From Cytophagales bacterium (GTDB lineage: Bacteria; Bacteroidota; Bacteroidia; Cytophagales; 172606-1): a DNA stretch of 64,000 bases. The position numbers were made by a program, and so were the translations under genes. Position 1 is the first letter of the stretch. The number at the start of each line of letters is the position of its first letter. The DNA lies in the NCBI GenBank assembly GCA_030446715.1, contig JAUJMU010000014.1, positions 43,827 to 107,826 of the forward strand, read 5' to 3'. Shown here one piece after another: positions 1-10,023 of the stretch. The notes under the pieces are model-generated. The model was not told where the DNA came from and searched no databases. It worked only from the letters and a program-made list of their open reading frames with translations.

Positions 1-1449
1 GGGCACAGTCATTTTGCCCCGTCCCAGCGCCTGCCCAACATTGTGCTCCTGACGGTGGACGACATGAATTATAATTCGTGCGGCGTGATGGGCAGTCAGG
101 TACCCAATATCACGCCGCATATTGATCAACTAGCCCGTCAGGGAATATTGTTTACGCGGGGATACGTTTCCAGCGCCGTTTGTGTGCCCAGCCGGACTTC
201 GATCATGACCGCTTGTTACCCGCACCGGGTAAGCCAGTGGGACGGTTTTGGGAAGCCGGCCTCGGCCGAGAAGGTCCCGCAAGCGGGTTACAACATTAAA
301 AAGGGAACCCCAACGCTGACCAAAGCCCTGAAGCAGGCGGGGTACGTTACCGGTATTCTGGCCAAACCCAACCATCACCTGCCTGAGGAAGAATTTCCCT
401 GGGATGTTGTGTACGGACACCATGCGTACGAAGAATTAAAACACGGCCGGGATGCGGAACTGTACGGCAAGCGTACGGAAGAAGTGATTCAGTTGGCCAA
501 AGGGCAAAAGAAACCATTTTTCCTGGTAGCCAATGCCGGCGATCCGCATCGGCCCTTTCCCCAGAGTACGGATGAGGCAAACTCGGTCGCCAAAGGTAGA
601 TTCGGCGGGGCCATGCCGCTGCCCTCGAAAGTGTATCAACCGGACGAGGTACCGGTTCCCGCCTTTTTGCCTAACCTGCCGGACGTGAGAAAAGAAGTAG
701 CCCTGTACTACTCAGGCGTAAAAAGAGCCGATGATATTGTGGGCAGTGTACTGAAAAAACTAAAGGAAGCCGGGGTGGAAAATGAAACGATTATCGTCTT
801 TTTGTCCGATCATGGCGCCCCCTTTCCTTTTGCCAAGGAATGTTCCTACATGAACAGCACCCGCACGCCAGTTATTGTGCGTTGGCCCGGCCATGTTGCA
901 CCGGGAAAAATCGACAGCACCCGGCTCATCTCCGCGCTGGACGTTGCGCCCACCCTGCTCGATTTGCTTGAACTGCCGCCTATGCCCGGCGTGGACGGTC
1001 GTTCGTTTAAGCCCTTGCTCTACGGCAAAGAACAAAAGAACCGGGACCGGGCTTTTACCGTGTATCACTTTACCCCCGGCCATGAGCCTATTCAGCAGCG
1101 GGCCGTAACCTATCACCAATACACCTATGTTTTTAACGCCTTTGCCGCCGAGAAGCAGTTGTTTACTTGCGGCGATCCGAAGGGCGGGCTTACGTATAAA
1201 GCCATGAAAGAAGCGGCCAGAGAGGCTCCGGAGCTGGCCAAAAGAGTGCAGTTTTTCGATTACCGTACTCCCGAGGAAATGTACGACGACCAGCAAGACC
1301 CGGATGCGTTAACCAACCTCATGGATGACCAATCGAAGAAAAAGCTGATCCGGGACATGCAGCAGATGCTCTTGGCCTGGATGCGGGAAAAGGAAGATCC
1401 TTTGTTGCCGTATTATGTGCAGTACCTGCATGGGCAAAAGCAAAAGTAA
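1..1449 (+). CDS. sulfatase, 5' end outside window
   Basis: Sulfatase of the alkaline-phosphatase-like superfamily that hydrolyses sulfate esters, probably on a glycan. The frame is open from base 1, so the true start and any signal peptide lie upstream; the GTG at 43 is internal. The core begins PNIVLLTVDD, whose acidic pair binds metal. The CVPSR motif at 181-195 contains the cysteine that becomes formylglycine. A later SDHGAPF stretch fits the second metal-binding site. It is first of six co-directional exported enzymes, with 90 bases to the next gene. The substrate cannot be read from the sequence. Family assignment is secure. Confidence 0.93.
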   Translation, partial: GHSHFAPSQRLPNIVLLTVDDMNYNSCGVMGSQVPNITPHIDQLARQGILFTRGYVSSAVCVPSRTSIMTACYPHRVSQWDGFGKPASAEKVPQAGYNIKKGTPTLTKALKQAGYVTGILAKPNHHLPEEEFPWDVVYGHHAYEELKHGRDAELYGKRTEEVIQLAKGQKKPFFLVANAGDPHRPFPQSTDEANSVAKGRFGGAMPLPSKVYQPDEVPVPAFLPNLPDVRKEVALYYSGVKRADDIVGSVLKKLKEAGVENETIIVFLSDHGAPFPFAKECSYMNSTRTPVIVRWPGHVAPGKIDSTRLISALDVAPTLLDLLELPPMPGVDGRSFKPLLYGKEQKNRDRAFTVYHFTPGHEPIQQRAVTYHQYTYVFNAFAAEKQLFTCGDPKGGLTYKAMKEAAREAPELAKRVQFFDYRTPEEMYDDQQDPDALTNLMDDQSKKKLIRDMQQMLLAWMREKEDPLLPYYVQYLHGQKQK

Positions 1450-1539
1450 TTGATGATTCATCCTTTACGCGGGGTTTCAAATGAACTTAATTTCTAAAGT
1501 CACCGGGTATACACCCATTCAGATATACCTGATCTGATC

Positions 1540-3006
1540 ATGAAAAAAAATACAGCGCTAATCGCCTTACTTCTTATTGTTTTCAGCCAATTGCCTACTC
1601 AGGGGCAATCCTATTCTTTGCCTTCTTCCAAACCGGCTGCTCCCGGGTGGTCTTTACGCCAGCCTATTTATGAAGCGAATATATCCCGTATGACCCGGGA
1701 AGGAACGTTTAAAGCGTTTGAAGCGCAGCTACCCCGCTTAAAAGCACTGGGGGTAGGAATTATATGGCTCATGCCCATTCACAAAAGAGGGCAATTCCGG
1801 GTGTCGGCTCAACTGATCGACAGTTTAGACGGAGCCCCTATTCCCGTTCCCGAAGCCTACCGCGTTTTAAATGGTAAACAGACCAGCCCTTACTGCATCT
1901 CCGATCATTACTCCATCCATCCGGAGTTTGGCACAAAGGAAGATTTCCGGCACTTGGTGGATGCCATTCATCAGCAGGGCATGTATATCATTCTGGATCT
2001 GGTTGTTAACCACACTTCCTGGGACCATTTATTTATTCAACAGCACCCGGACTTCTATGCCCGGAATCAAAATGGCGCGGTCGCGTATACCAAGCCCTGG
2101 AAAGATATCGCGCAATTGGATTGGGAAAATAAGGCCATGCGGGAATACATGCGGGACGTGTGCCGGTACTGGGTACGCGAAATGGACGTGGACGGCTTTC
2201 GTACGGATGTAGCCGACCGGGTTCCGTCGGGGTACTGGACCTGGCTGCGGGCCGAATTACACAAAATCAAACCCGTTTTTTTGCTGGCTGAAGGCTTTTC
2301 TCCGGCCGTACATCCTGCCCACGACGTTTCCTATGACTGGTTTCTCCCGCCGGCTTTCTGGTCGGTAGTAGAAGGGAAAAAAACCGTTGCGGTTATTGAT
2401 TCCCTGCTAGCCTGGGAAAGGAGGAAGTATCCGAAGGGCGTGCTGAAAATGCGGCACGCGACCAATCATGATGTACACGGGAAAGGTTATGCTTATCCAA
2501 GTATGGCCGATTATTACGATCAGGTTTTAGAAAAAACCTATTTTGAGCAGGTCCCATTGGTTGAAAAATTTGGGGAAGGTCTTAAAGCTTTTATGGTGCT
2601 CTCGGCCACCTTACCCAATAGCGTGCCGATGATCTGGAATGGCCAGGAAATAGGCATATTGCAAAAAACTCCTTCCGTAATCACCTGGCAGGATAATGAA
2701 TGGGTAGATTTCTATCAAAAGCTTTTTACGTTATATAGAACCAACCCTGCCTTTACGGCAGGAGATTTCACCCGCCTGTCTACCGGTCAGAATGAAAAAG
2801 TATATGCCTTTGTCCGCAAACACAACCGAAACAAAGTACTGGTAATGATTAACTGCTCCCCGGAAAACCAGCCGGTAACCTTTAAAATGGATGGCAACCC
2901 TGGGATGGGAAAGGATTTTTTCTCGGGCAAAACCCACCCGTTTTCAAAAAACAACAAAATGGTCCTGGAGCCCTGGGCTTCCCGGGTCTATGTATATCAT
3001 CAGTAG
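1540..3006 (+). CDS. GH13 alpha-amylase family glycoside hydrolase
   Basis: Exported enzyme of 488 residues acting on alpha-glucosidic bonds. A hydrophobic signal peptide covers about residues 1-23 (cut near QGQS). The four conserved GH13 regions are present: DLVVNH (153-158); GFRTDVAD (219-226) with nucleophile D223; LLAEGF (248-253) with acid/base E251; and ATNHD (307-311) with stabiliser D311. A C-terminal beta domain follows from about residue 400. It lies between two sulfatase genes on the same strand, so it probably helps break down the same sulfated or mixed glycan; that is inference. Exact specificity (amylase, glucosidase or transferase) cannot be settled. The start was chosen because it gives a clean signal peptide. 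Confidence 0.92.
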   Translation: MKKNTALIALLLIVFSQLPTQGQSYSLPSSKPAAPGWSLRQPIYEANISRMTREGTFKAFEAQLPRLKALGVGIIWLMPIHKRGQFRVSAQLIDSLDGAPIPVPEAYRVLNGKQTSPYCISDHYSIHPEFGTKEDFRHLVDAIHQQGMYIILDLVVNHTSWDHLFIQQHPDFYARNQNGAVAYTKPWKDIAQLDWENKAMREYMRDVCRYWVREMDVDGFRTDVADRVPSGYWTWLRAELHKIKPVFLLAEGFSPAVHPAHDVSYDWFLPPAFWSVVEGKKTVAVIDSLLAWERRKYPKGVLKMRHATNHDVHGKGYAYPSMADYYDQVLEKTYFEQVPLVEKFGEGLKAFMVLSATLPNSVPMIWNGQEIGILQKTPSVITWQDNEWVDFYQKLFTLYRTNPAFTAGDFTRLSTGQNEKVYAFVRKHNRNKVLVMINCSPENQPVTFKMDGNPGMGKDFFSGKTHPFSKNNKMVLEPWASRVYVYHQ

Positions 3007-3118
3007 CCGCTTTGATTGATTCCCTTCAACTAAAACCGAGTATTGGTTTTACTTACCCATAAAAATGATGTTATTGACTTGTAGTTTACAGCGCTTAAGC
3101 AGCGTCCTGCCGGATGGA

Positions 3119-4585
3119 ATGAGAACAGCCCGGTGTTTTTTTGCCCTGCTGCCCTTAGCGCTGCTTTTTTCCCAGGCTTGTAGTTCCCCCCGAAAGCCGA
3201 AGGCAACCGAAGCACCGCTCAACATTCTGCTGGTTACCGCCGATGACCTGGGCCTGCAACTGGGTTGCTACGGAGACAGCGTAGCCCGCACGCCGAATCT
3301 GGACCGGTTTGCCCGGCAAGCGGTGCTGTTCCGCAACGCCTACGTGACGCAAGCCTCCTGCAGCCCTTCCCGCAGCAGCATGCTTACCGGGCTGTATCCG
3401 CACCAGAACGGGCAGGTTGGCTTGTCGCACCTGGGTTACCAGATGTTTAACCACATCCGGACCCTGCCGCAACTCCTCAAAGCACAGGGGTATACCAATG
3501 CCATTATCGGCAAACTGCACATTCAGCCGGAAAATAATTTTCCTTTTGATTACGCCGACTTAGATGCCCGTAAGACGCGGGACGTAGCCGAAGTGGCCGC
3601 CAGGGCCCGAACGTTTATGGATACCGTCAGCCGACCGTTCTTCCTGATGGTCAACTATTTCGATCCGCACGTGGAGTTAATCCCGCAGGTAAAAGGCATC
3701 CCCCGAAACCCTTTTACGCCCGACCAGGTAAAGGCTTTCTCTTTCCAGGGAATTGATACACCGGCCGAACTGGCCCGGATTGCCAACTATTACAGTTGCA
3801 TCGAACGGCTGGACGCCGGATTTGAACTGCTCCTGCAGGCCCTGACAAAGGCCGGGAAGGCGGAAAACACCCTGGTTATTTTCCTGGGGGATCACGGGCC
3901 GCCTTTCGTGCGGGCTAAAACGGCCTGCTACGAAGCGGGACTGAAAATTCCCTTCCTGGTGCGCTGGCCCGGCAAACAGCCCCGGGAGTACCCCGGTTTG
4001 GTCAATACGACTGATATTCTCCCCACCCTGGCGGAGGCAGCACACCTTGCCGTGCCCGAAAACCTGCCGGGCCGGAGCCTCAGACCCGTGCTGGAGCACA
4101 AGTCCTTTGAAGACCGTCCCTACCTGTTCGGGGAATTCACCGCCCACGCCCCCGGCACCTTTTACCCGATGCGCTCCGTGCGGGATAAGCAATACAAGCT
4201 CATTGTCAACTATTTGCCCGGCCTGCCTTTTCCCAGTTTGAGTGTGGATGGGGATATAGCGTGGCAGGAATCGCGGAACGAAAAATTCGACGGAACCCCC
4301 GTACGCCAGGTATTTGACCGTTATCAGAACCGTCCACCCCTGGAGTTGTATAACCTGGCAACCGATCCCCATGAGTTTACCAACCTGGCCGGCGATCCGC
4401 AATACGGGCCGGTGATTACCCGGTTGCGCCAGGCCCTGGTCCAGTGGCAAGGGCAAACGGGTGACCCCTTGCTGGACAGCACCGGGCTGGCCCGGATGGT
4501 GGAGGTGCACCAAGCCATCCAGTCAGCAGCCCGGGCTGATCCCAATTACAAGGTTAAAGCCCCGATCCGGTGGACCGACTATTAG
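3119..4585 (+). CDS. lipoprotein sulfatase
   Basis: Formylglycine-dependent sulfatase of 488 residues. An in-frame ATG at 3065 would add 18 residues, but the ATG at 3119 puts a standard lipoprotein signal at the terminus, ending in SQAC with lipidated Cys21, so 3119 is preferred. The core starts NILLVTADD and the CSPSR motif has the modified cysteine at about residue 81. GDHGPPF provides the later metal ligands. The protein is probably anchored to the outer membrane or surface-exposed. It follows the GH13 gene by 112 bases and precedes the next sulfatase by 43, suggesting one operon. Substrate is unknown. Confidence 0.93.
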   Translation: MRTARCFFALLPLALLFSQACSSPRKPKATEAPLNILLVTADDLGLQLGCYGDSVARTPNLDRFARQAVLFRNAYVTQASCSPSRSSMLTGLYPHQNGQVGLSHLGYQMFNHIRTLPQLLKAQGYTNAIIGKLHIQPENNFPFDYADLDARKTRDVAEVAARARTFMDTVSRPFFLMVNYFDPHVELIPQVKGIPRNPFTPDQVKAFSFQGIDTPAELARIANYYSCIERLDAGFELLLQALTKAGKAENTLVIFLGDHGPPFVRAKTACYEAGLKIPFLVRWPGKQPREYPGLVNTTDILPTLAEAAHLAVPENLPGRSLRPVLEHKSFEDRPYLFGEFTAHAPGTFYPMRSVRDKQYKLIVNYLPGLPFPSLSVDGDIAWQESRNEKFDGTPVRQVFDRYQNRPPLELYNLATDPHEFTNLAGDPQYGPVITRLRQALVQWQGQTGDPLLDSTGLARMVEVHQAIQSAARADPNYKVKAPIRWTDY

Positions 4586-4628
4586 CCTGCCCGAGCAAGC
4601 ATTCCGCAAATCCCATCCCTATTTTAGA

Positions 4629-6113
4629 ATGATGAAAGGTAGTATAGCCATATTGTTTCTTCTGCTGCTTGCCTGTAGCAGTCGCCCTACCACCCAAGCG
4701 GGCAAGGCCCCGGCCCAATCCCCGGAAAAGGCCCTGCCCAACATCGTGTTCATCCTGGCCGACGACATGGGCTACGGCGATGCGGGCTGCTACAATCCCG
4801 AATCCAAAATACCTACCCCGGCCATTGACCGCCTGGCCGCCGAAGGCATCCGGTTTACCGATGCCCACGCGCCGGGCGCCTGGTGCGTGCCTTCCCGCTA
4901 CGGCTTCATCACCGGACAGTACCCGTTGCGGGCGAACATGGATTTAAAGCGCGGCAGTCTGGTAGCCAAAGACCGCCCGACGGTTGGTTCACTCCTGCAA
5001 AGGAATGGGTACCGCACGGCCATGATCGGCAAGTGGCACCTGGGCTTTGAAGGCGTGAGTGACTGGAATAAAGTAGACTACCGCCAACCTTTCCGGGGCG
5101 GGCCCGTGGACCGGGGTTTTGATTATTTCTTCGGCATGCACGCTTCGCTGGATATTCCGCCCTATTTCTACCTTGAAAACAACCGTTGTGTAACTGCTCC
5201 TGCCGATTCGGTTGCCGGACACCAGAGCCCGGGGGCCACTACTGCTATTTCAGGGGCCTTCTGGCGGGGCGGGAAAATTGCCCCGGACTTTAAGCATCAG
5301 GAAGTACTGCCCACTTTCACCCGCAAAGCGGTTTCCTTTATGGAAAGCCACGTGAAAGAACAAAGAAAGCAACCCTTCTTTTTGTACGTTGCCCTGACTG
5401 GCCCGCATACGCCCTGGGTAGCCCAGCCGCCCTTTGCCGGAAAAAGTGCCGCCGGTGAATACGGCGATTTTACCATGCAGGTGGATTACTCAGTGGGCGA
5501 GATTCTTAAGACATTAGAAAAGCTGGGGATTGCCGAAAATACCCTGGTTATCTTTTCCAGCGACAACGGCCCGGTGTGGTTTACCGAAGACGTGCAAAAG
5601 TTTAATCACCGTGCTACGGCTAACTTCCGCGGGATGAAAGTAGATGCCTGGGAGGGTGGTCACCGGGTGCCATTCATTGCCCGCTGGCCCGGCAAAATCG
5701 GGCCCAACACAACTTCCGCGCAACCACTCTGTTTTACCGACATGCTGGCTACCTTTGCGGCGGTAGTGGGCGACAGCCTTCCGCCAAATGAAAAGAGGGA
5801 CAGTTACGATATGCTGCCGGCTTTGCTGAACAAAGGCACAGCCCAGCGCAAGGGTCTGGTAGTGGAGGGGCACACGGTGCGGGAAGGCGACTGGAAACTG
5901 ATCTTTGGCAGTGGCATGGGCGTCCTGCACCGGCAATACGGCAAGGGAAACGCGCCGGTGGGGAAAGGGGAGCTGTATAACTTGCATGAAGATCCTGCCG
6001 AGACCCGTAATCTATACGACACCCACCCGGAAAAGGTGGCCGAACTCACCCGGCGCATGGAGCAGTACCGGGCCGAAGGCAGTGCTGCTTCTGAATCTCA
6101 TTCCCATAAGTAA
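4629..6113 (+). CDS. lipoprotein arylsulfatase-like enzyme
   Basis: Sulfatase of 494 residues, nearer in pattern to arylsulfatase A than its neighbours (FILADDMGYGDAGCY near the N terminus). The frame is open further upstream, overlapping the previous gene, but the ATG at 4629 (or 4632) begins a short lipoprotein signal, LLLLAC, with lipidated Cys16. CVPSR has the formylglycine cysteine at residue 86, GKWHLG supplies further active-site residues, and SSDNGP the second metal site. A G-x-x-R-x-G-K-x-D-like segment (FRGMKVDAWEGG) is typical of arylsulfatases. It sits 60 bases before the GH36-like gene. Substrate is not known. Confidence 0.93.
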   Translation: MMKGSIAILFLLLLACSSRPTTQAGKAPAQSPEKALPNIVFILADDMGYGDAGCYNPESKIPTPAIDRLAAEGIRFTDAHAPGAWCVPSRYGFITGQYPLRANMDLKRGSLVAKDRPTVGSLLQRNGYRTAMIGKWHLGFEGVSDWNKVDYRQPFRGGPVDRGFDYFFGMHASLDIPPYFYLENNRCVTAPADSVAGHQSPGATTAISGAFWRGGKIAPDFKHQEVLPTFTRKAVSFMESHVKEQRKQPFFLYVALTGPHTPWVAQPPFAGKSAAGEYGDFTMQVDYSVGEILKTLEKLGIAENTLVIFSSDNGPVWFTEDVQKFNHRATANFRGMKVDAWEGGHRVPFIARWPGKIGPNTTSAQPLCFTDMLATFAAVVGDSLPPNEKRDSYDMLPALLNKGTAQRKGLVVEGHTVREGDWKLIFGSGMGVLHRQYGKGNAPVGKGELYNLHEDPAETRNLYDTHPEKVAELTRRMEQYRAEGSAASESHSHK

Positions 6114-6173
6114 ACTTTACCCGGTATACCTGGCTACCGGGCACCGGGCGGGTTGTGTCACTTCTAATCGGTT

Positions 6174-8261
6174 ATGACTAAACTTTTTTTTAAAATCGCC
6201 CTGGCGCTGGTTTCGCTTTTTCTCGCGAGCCCGCCGCTGCGTGCCCAGCAGCAGACTACTTACCTGGACTGCTCCGTGCAGTGGAACGACAGCCTGCTGG
6301 TGTTGGAAAACAGCCGGATCAGGCGGACCTTTTACCGGAACGGTGGCAACCTGGTCACCAAATCGCTTACCGATAAGCGAGCCAACCACGTTTGGGCGAT
6401 TGAAAACAAGTCTCCCGATGCTGCCTATCCCGGCCTTACCGCCGGGGCGAGCAATGCCGGCTTGCAGGTAGTCCGGCAGCCAGCGAGTCCGCTGGCGCCG
6501 GCCCACCTTGAGGTAAGCCTTACCTGCCGGTGGGGTTCCCTGGAAGTAAAAAGAATCTTCCGGCTTTATCCCGACTGTCCGGCGATTGCCTCCGATTTTT
6601 ACTACCGGGGTCAGGCGGACGCATCCTGGGGAAGCCGTTTGATGCCGGGGCAGGAGCTGGCAGACGAGCCTACGCTGCCGGCAACGGCGAAAGAAACGAC
6701 CGTACCGGTCATTGAACGCCTGCAGTTGCCCGGCAACCACTGGCGTTTTACCAGCGTGCAGTTTTACGATGCCACCGACCAACGGAATACGCTGGTGCAA
6801 ACTACCTCGGCGCTGGGCTACCGCCGGCCGGCGGTGCTGCGGGGTAACCTGCTCTTTGCCGAGGACGGAGTGCAACAGAAAGGCTTCTTCCTGTTGAAGG
6901 AAGCCCCGCCGGCAACCGCCCAGGCCGCTTATCCCGGCGCTGATTTCCTCACTGGTTTTGATGAGGTCAGCGTGGTGGGCGCCGGATTGAGCAGCACTGA
7001 CCTGGAGGCAACCACCTGGAAACGGGGCTACGGCGTAGTAATCGGCGTGTACGGAGCCAGTGAACTGGACAAGCTCACCGCCCTGCGGACCTATCAGAAA
7101 CAGATCCGCCGCCATTTGCCGGAACGCGACGAAATGATTATGATGAACACCTGGGGCGACCGCAACAAAGATGCCAGTGTGGGTGAATCGTTCCTGATGA
7201 AAGAACTGGAGGCAGGCGCCAGACTGGGGATTACCTACCTGCAGATTGATGACGGCTGGCAACAGGGCCTTTCCAAAAATTCGGCCGCGGCTGCCGGGCG
7301 TCTCTGGGATGAGTGGGATGCGGCCAGCTGGCAGCCCCACGCGGAACGTTTCCCCCGCGGACTGGCCCCGGTAGTGAAAAAAGCCGGTGAACTGGGCATC
7401 CAGCTCGGGCTGTGGTTTCATCCAAGCAACGCCAACAGTTACGCCCGCTGGGAAACGGATGCGGGCATTATCATTGGCCTGTACCGCCAGTACGGCATCC
7501 GCACGTTCAAGATAGACGGTATTGAGCTGCCCGACAAAGGGGCAGAAATCAACCTGCGCCGGTTTTTCGAGGCGGTGCTGGCCGCCACGGAGGGGAAAGT
7601 GGTTTTTAACCTCGATGCTACGGCCGGCAAACGCGGCGGGTACCATTTTCTCAATCAGTATGGCAACATCTTTTTGGAGAACCGTTACACGGATTTCGGG
7701 AATTATTACCCGTACTGGACGCTGCGGAATCTGTGGATGCTTTCCCGCTACGTACCTGCCGAGAATTTGCAGATCGAGTTTTTGAACAAGTGGCGCAATC
7801 CCGGTAAGTATCCGGAAGGTGATCCTTTTGCTCCCCTGCACATTCCCTTCGACTATACATTCGCCGTCACGATGATGGGGCAGCCCCTGGCCTGGTTTGA
7901 AGCCAGCAAGTTGCCGGCCGAGGCTTTTACGATTGCCCCTCTGGTAAAAGCTTACCAAAAATGGCAGGCGGACCTGCACGCGGGATGGATATTTCCGGTT
8001 GGCGAAGAACCTTCGGGCCGGAGCTGGACGGGGTTTCAGTCCATCCGTGGCCAGGAAGGCTACCTGCTGGTGTTCCGGGAAAACAACGACCAGGGACAGA
8101 CCAAACTCAAAACGTGGCTTCCGGCCGGGCAAGCCGTGGAACTGACGGCGCTGGCGGGGCACGGGAAAAGTTTTAAGGCCAGAACCGACCCGGAAGGGCG
8201 GCTGGAATTCCGGCTGCCTGCTCCGAACAGTTTTGCCCTGTACCGTTACCGGCTGAAGTAG
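6174..8261 (+). CDS. GH36-like alpha-galactosidase
   Basis: Exported 695-residue enzyme with a signal peptide ending near residue 24 (PLRAQ). The first 300 residues form a beta-rich domain like the N-terminal domain of GH36. A TIM barrel follows with NTWGDR (325-330), QIDDGW (357-362) and FKIDG, where D448 sits at the clan GH-D nucleophile position. A small C-terminal beta domain closes the protein. GH36 enzymes remove alpha-galactose or related sugars. The RYTD segment later in the barrel may hold the acid/base Asp, but this is less certain. Its place among four sulfatases suggests a sulfated alpha-galactoside-containing glycan as target (inference). Confidence 0.85.
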   Translation: MTKLFFKIALALVSLFLASPPLRAQQQTTYLDCSVQWNDSLLVLENSRIRRTFYRNGGNLVTKSLTDKRANHVWAIENKSPDAAYPGLTAGASNAGLQVVRQPASPLAPAHLEVSLTCRWGSLEVKRIFRLYPDCPAIASDFYYRGQADASWGSRLMPGQELADEPTLPATAKETTVPVIERLQLPGNHWRFTSVQFYDATDQRNTLVQTTSALGYRRPAVLRGNLLFAEDGVQQKGFFLLKEAPPATAQAAYPGADFLTGFDEVSVVGAGLSSTDLEATTWKRGYGVVIGVYGASELDKLTALRTYQKQIRRHLPERDEMIMMNTWGDRNKDASVGESFLMKELEAGARLGITYLQIDDGWQQGLSKNSAAAAGRLWDEWDAASWQPHAERFPRGLAPVVKKAGELGIQLGLWFHPSNANSYARWETDAGIIIGLYRQYGIRTFKIDGIELPDKGAEINLRRFFEAVLAATEGKVVFNLDATAGKRGGYHFLNQYGNIFLENRYTDFGNYYPYWTLRNLWMLSRYVPAENLQIEFLNKWRNPGKYPEGDPFAPLHIPFDYTFAVTMMGQPLAWFEASKLPAEAFTIAPLVKAYQKWQADLHAGWIFPVGEEPSGRSWTGFQSIRGQEGYLLVFRENNDQGQTKLKTWLPAGQAVELTALAGHGKSFKARTDPEGRLEFRLPAPNSFALYRYRLK

Positions 8262-8358
8262 TCCCGCCCGTTGCCGTGGCAAAGTGGCTTATCCATCAGC
8301 CGCTGAATACAGATTTATTGCAAGAAACTGCTTAATTTTCAAAACAACTCTTACGCCT

Positions 8359-9966
8359 ATGTTGCCATTTTTCAAAAAAGTAAACCTGTTGGTGCTGAGT
8401 ATGGCTGCCTGCCTGCTCCTGCCGCACCAGATCCGGTCCCAGACCGGGCAAGTACCCACGCCTGTTACGCTTACTAAAGTTCAGGGCGTAAAGCCCCGGA
8501 ACATCGTCTTTATCCTCACCGACGACCACCGCTACGATGCCCTGGGCTTCCTGCACAAACAAACTTTCATCCACACCCCTAACCTGGACAAGCTTGCCCG
8601 GGGCGGGGTGTATCTGCCCAATGCGTTTGTGACCACGGCGCTGTGTTCGCCTTCCCGCGCCTCGATCCTGACGGGTTTGTACGCCCATAAGCACCGGGTG
8701 GTGGACAACAACAATCCGGTGTCCGAAGGGCTGGTGTTTTTCCCGCAGTATTTGCAACAGGCTGGCTACCAGACTGCTTTTGTGGGCAAGTGGCACATGG
8801 GCGGGGAAGGCGACGAGCCGCAGCGCGGCTTTGACCACTGGGTGAGTTTTAAGGGCCAGGGCAGCTACCTGCCGGAGAAAAATGGTCTGAACGTAAACGG
8901 CAAACGCGTGCCTCAGCAGGGCTACATCACCGATGAACTCACTGACTACGCCCTGGAGTGGCTCAAAAGCCGGAAAGACAATAAGCCCTTTCTGCTGTAC
9001 TTGTCGCACAAGGGCGTGCACGCCGACTTTGTACCCGCCGACCGGCACCGGGGCCGCACCAGGGACGACAAGTTTGTGGTCCCGGCGACGATGAATCCGG
9101 ACAACGTGCAGGAAGCGCCCATGTGGGTGCAGAACCAGCGCAACTCCTGGCACGGGGTAGAGTATCCCTACCACTCGGACCTGGACATTGGCCAGTACTA
9201 TAAACGTTACGCCGAGACGCTGCTGGGCGTGGACGAATCGGTGGGCCGGGTGATGGAATACCTTAACGGGAAGGGGCTGCTGGAATCTACGTTGATCGTA
9301 TACATGGGCGACAACGGCTTTCACTTCGGCGAACAAGGGCTCATTGACAAACGGACGGCTTACGAAGCCTCCATGCGCGTGCCCATGATTGCCCACTGCC
9401 CGGAGTTGATCAAGCCCGGCACCACCGTGAAAGAAGTCGTAGCCAACCTTGACGTTGCCCCTACGCTGCTGGAGGCAGCCGGTCTGGAAACCCCGGCGCA
9501 CCTGGACGGCAAAAGTTTTCTGCCCCTCATGCAAGGCAAAAAGGTGCCCTGGCGGGAGGCTTTGCTGTATGAGTACTACTGGGAACGCAACTTTCCGCAG
9601 ACACCTACCATCCACGCCCTCCGGGGAGACCGCTATAAGTACATTCACTACCAGGGCATCTGGGACACCGACGAACTCTACGATTTGCAGGCCGACCCCG
9701 GGGAAAGCAAAAACCTGATTCGCAGCCCCCGGCACCAGCAGGTAGTCAAAGACATGAACCGACAGCTGTTTGAAGTGCTGGGGCAGACTGAAGGGATGTA
9801 CATTCCCCTCAACCCCGACCGGGGCGGCCAGCAGAACAAGCGTCACCCCGGCCGCAGCAAAGCCGCCAGGTTTGGCGATTATATGTTGGGGACACCTGCC
9901 GGTGCCAGTGAAGCGAAACCGGTTGGAAGAGACGCCGGGGCCGCTTCCGGTAGTAAGAAGCAGTAA
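8359..9966 (+). CDS. sulfatase, possibly N-acetylglucosamine-6-sulfatase-like
   Basis: Secreted sulfatase of 535 residues. The frame is open from 8284, but the ATG at 8359 starts a signal peptide running to about residue 27 (HQIRSQ). The core begins RNIVFILTDDHRYDALG, and CSPSR carries the modified cysteine at residue 96. The DDHRYD start and the VVDNNNP segment after the motif recall glucosamine-6-sulfatases; this subfamily call is tentative. GDNGFHFGE supplies later metal ligands. The C terminus carries a basic, Gly/Ala-rich tail of about 50 residues that is probably disordered. It is the last clear enzyme of the locus. Confidence 0.92.
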   Translation: MLPFFKKVNLLVLSMAACLLLPHQIRSQTGQVPTPVTLTKVQGVKPRNIVFILTDDHRYDALGFLHKQTFIHTPNLDKLARGGVYLPNAFVTTALCSPSRASILTGLYAHKHRVVDNNNPVSEGLVFFPQYLQQAGYQTAFVGKWHMGGEGDEPQRGFDHWVSFKGQGSYLPEKNGLNVNGKRVPQQGYITDELTDYALEWLKSRKDNKPFLLYLSHKGVHADFVPADRHRGRTRDDKFVVPATMNPDNVQEAPMWVQNQRNSWHGVEYPYHSDLDIGQYYKRYAETLLGVDESVGRVMEYLNGKGLLESTLIVYMGDNGFHFGEQGLIDKRTAYEASMRVPMIAHCPELIKPGTTVKEVVANLDVAPTLLEAAGLETPAHLDGKSFLPLMQGKKVPWREALLYEYYWERNFPQTPTIHALRGDRYKYIHYQGIWDTDELYDLQADPGESKNLIRSPRHQQVVKDMNRQLFEVLGQTEGMYIPLNPDRGGQQNKRHPGRSKAARFGDYMLGTPAGASEAKPVGRDAGAASGSKKQ

Positions 9967-10023
9967 AAATACTTCCCCCGCTTCCTTTTATTTTACCTTT
10001 ACCGGATCAGCCCCTTTACTGCT

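Noticed and set aside
3032-3050. Small AAAACC/GGTTTT stem after the GH13 gene
   Set aside because: Only six pairs and inside an apparent operon; too weak to call a terminator.
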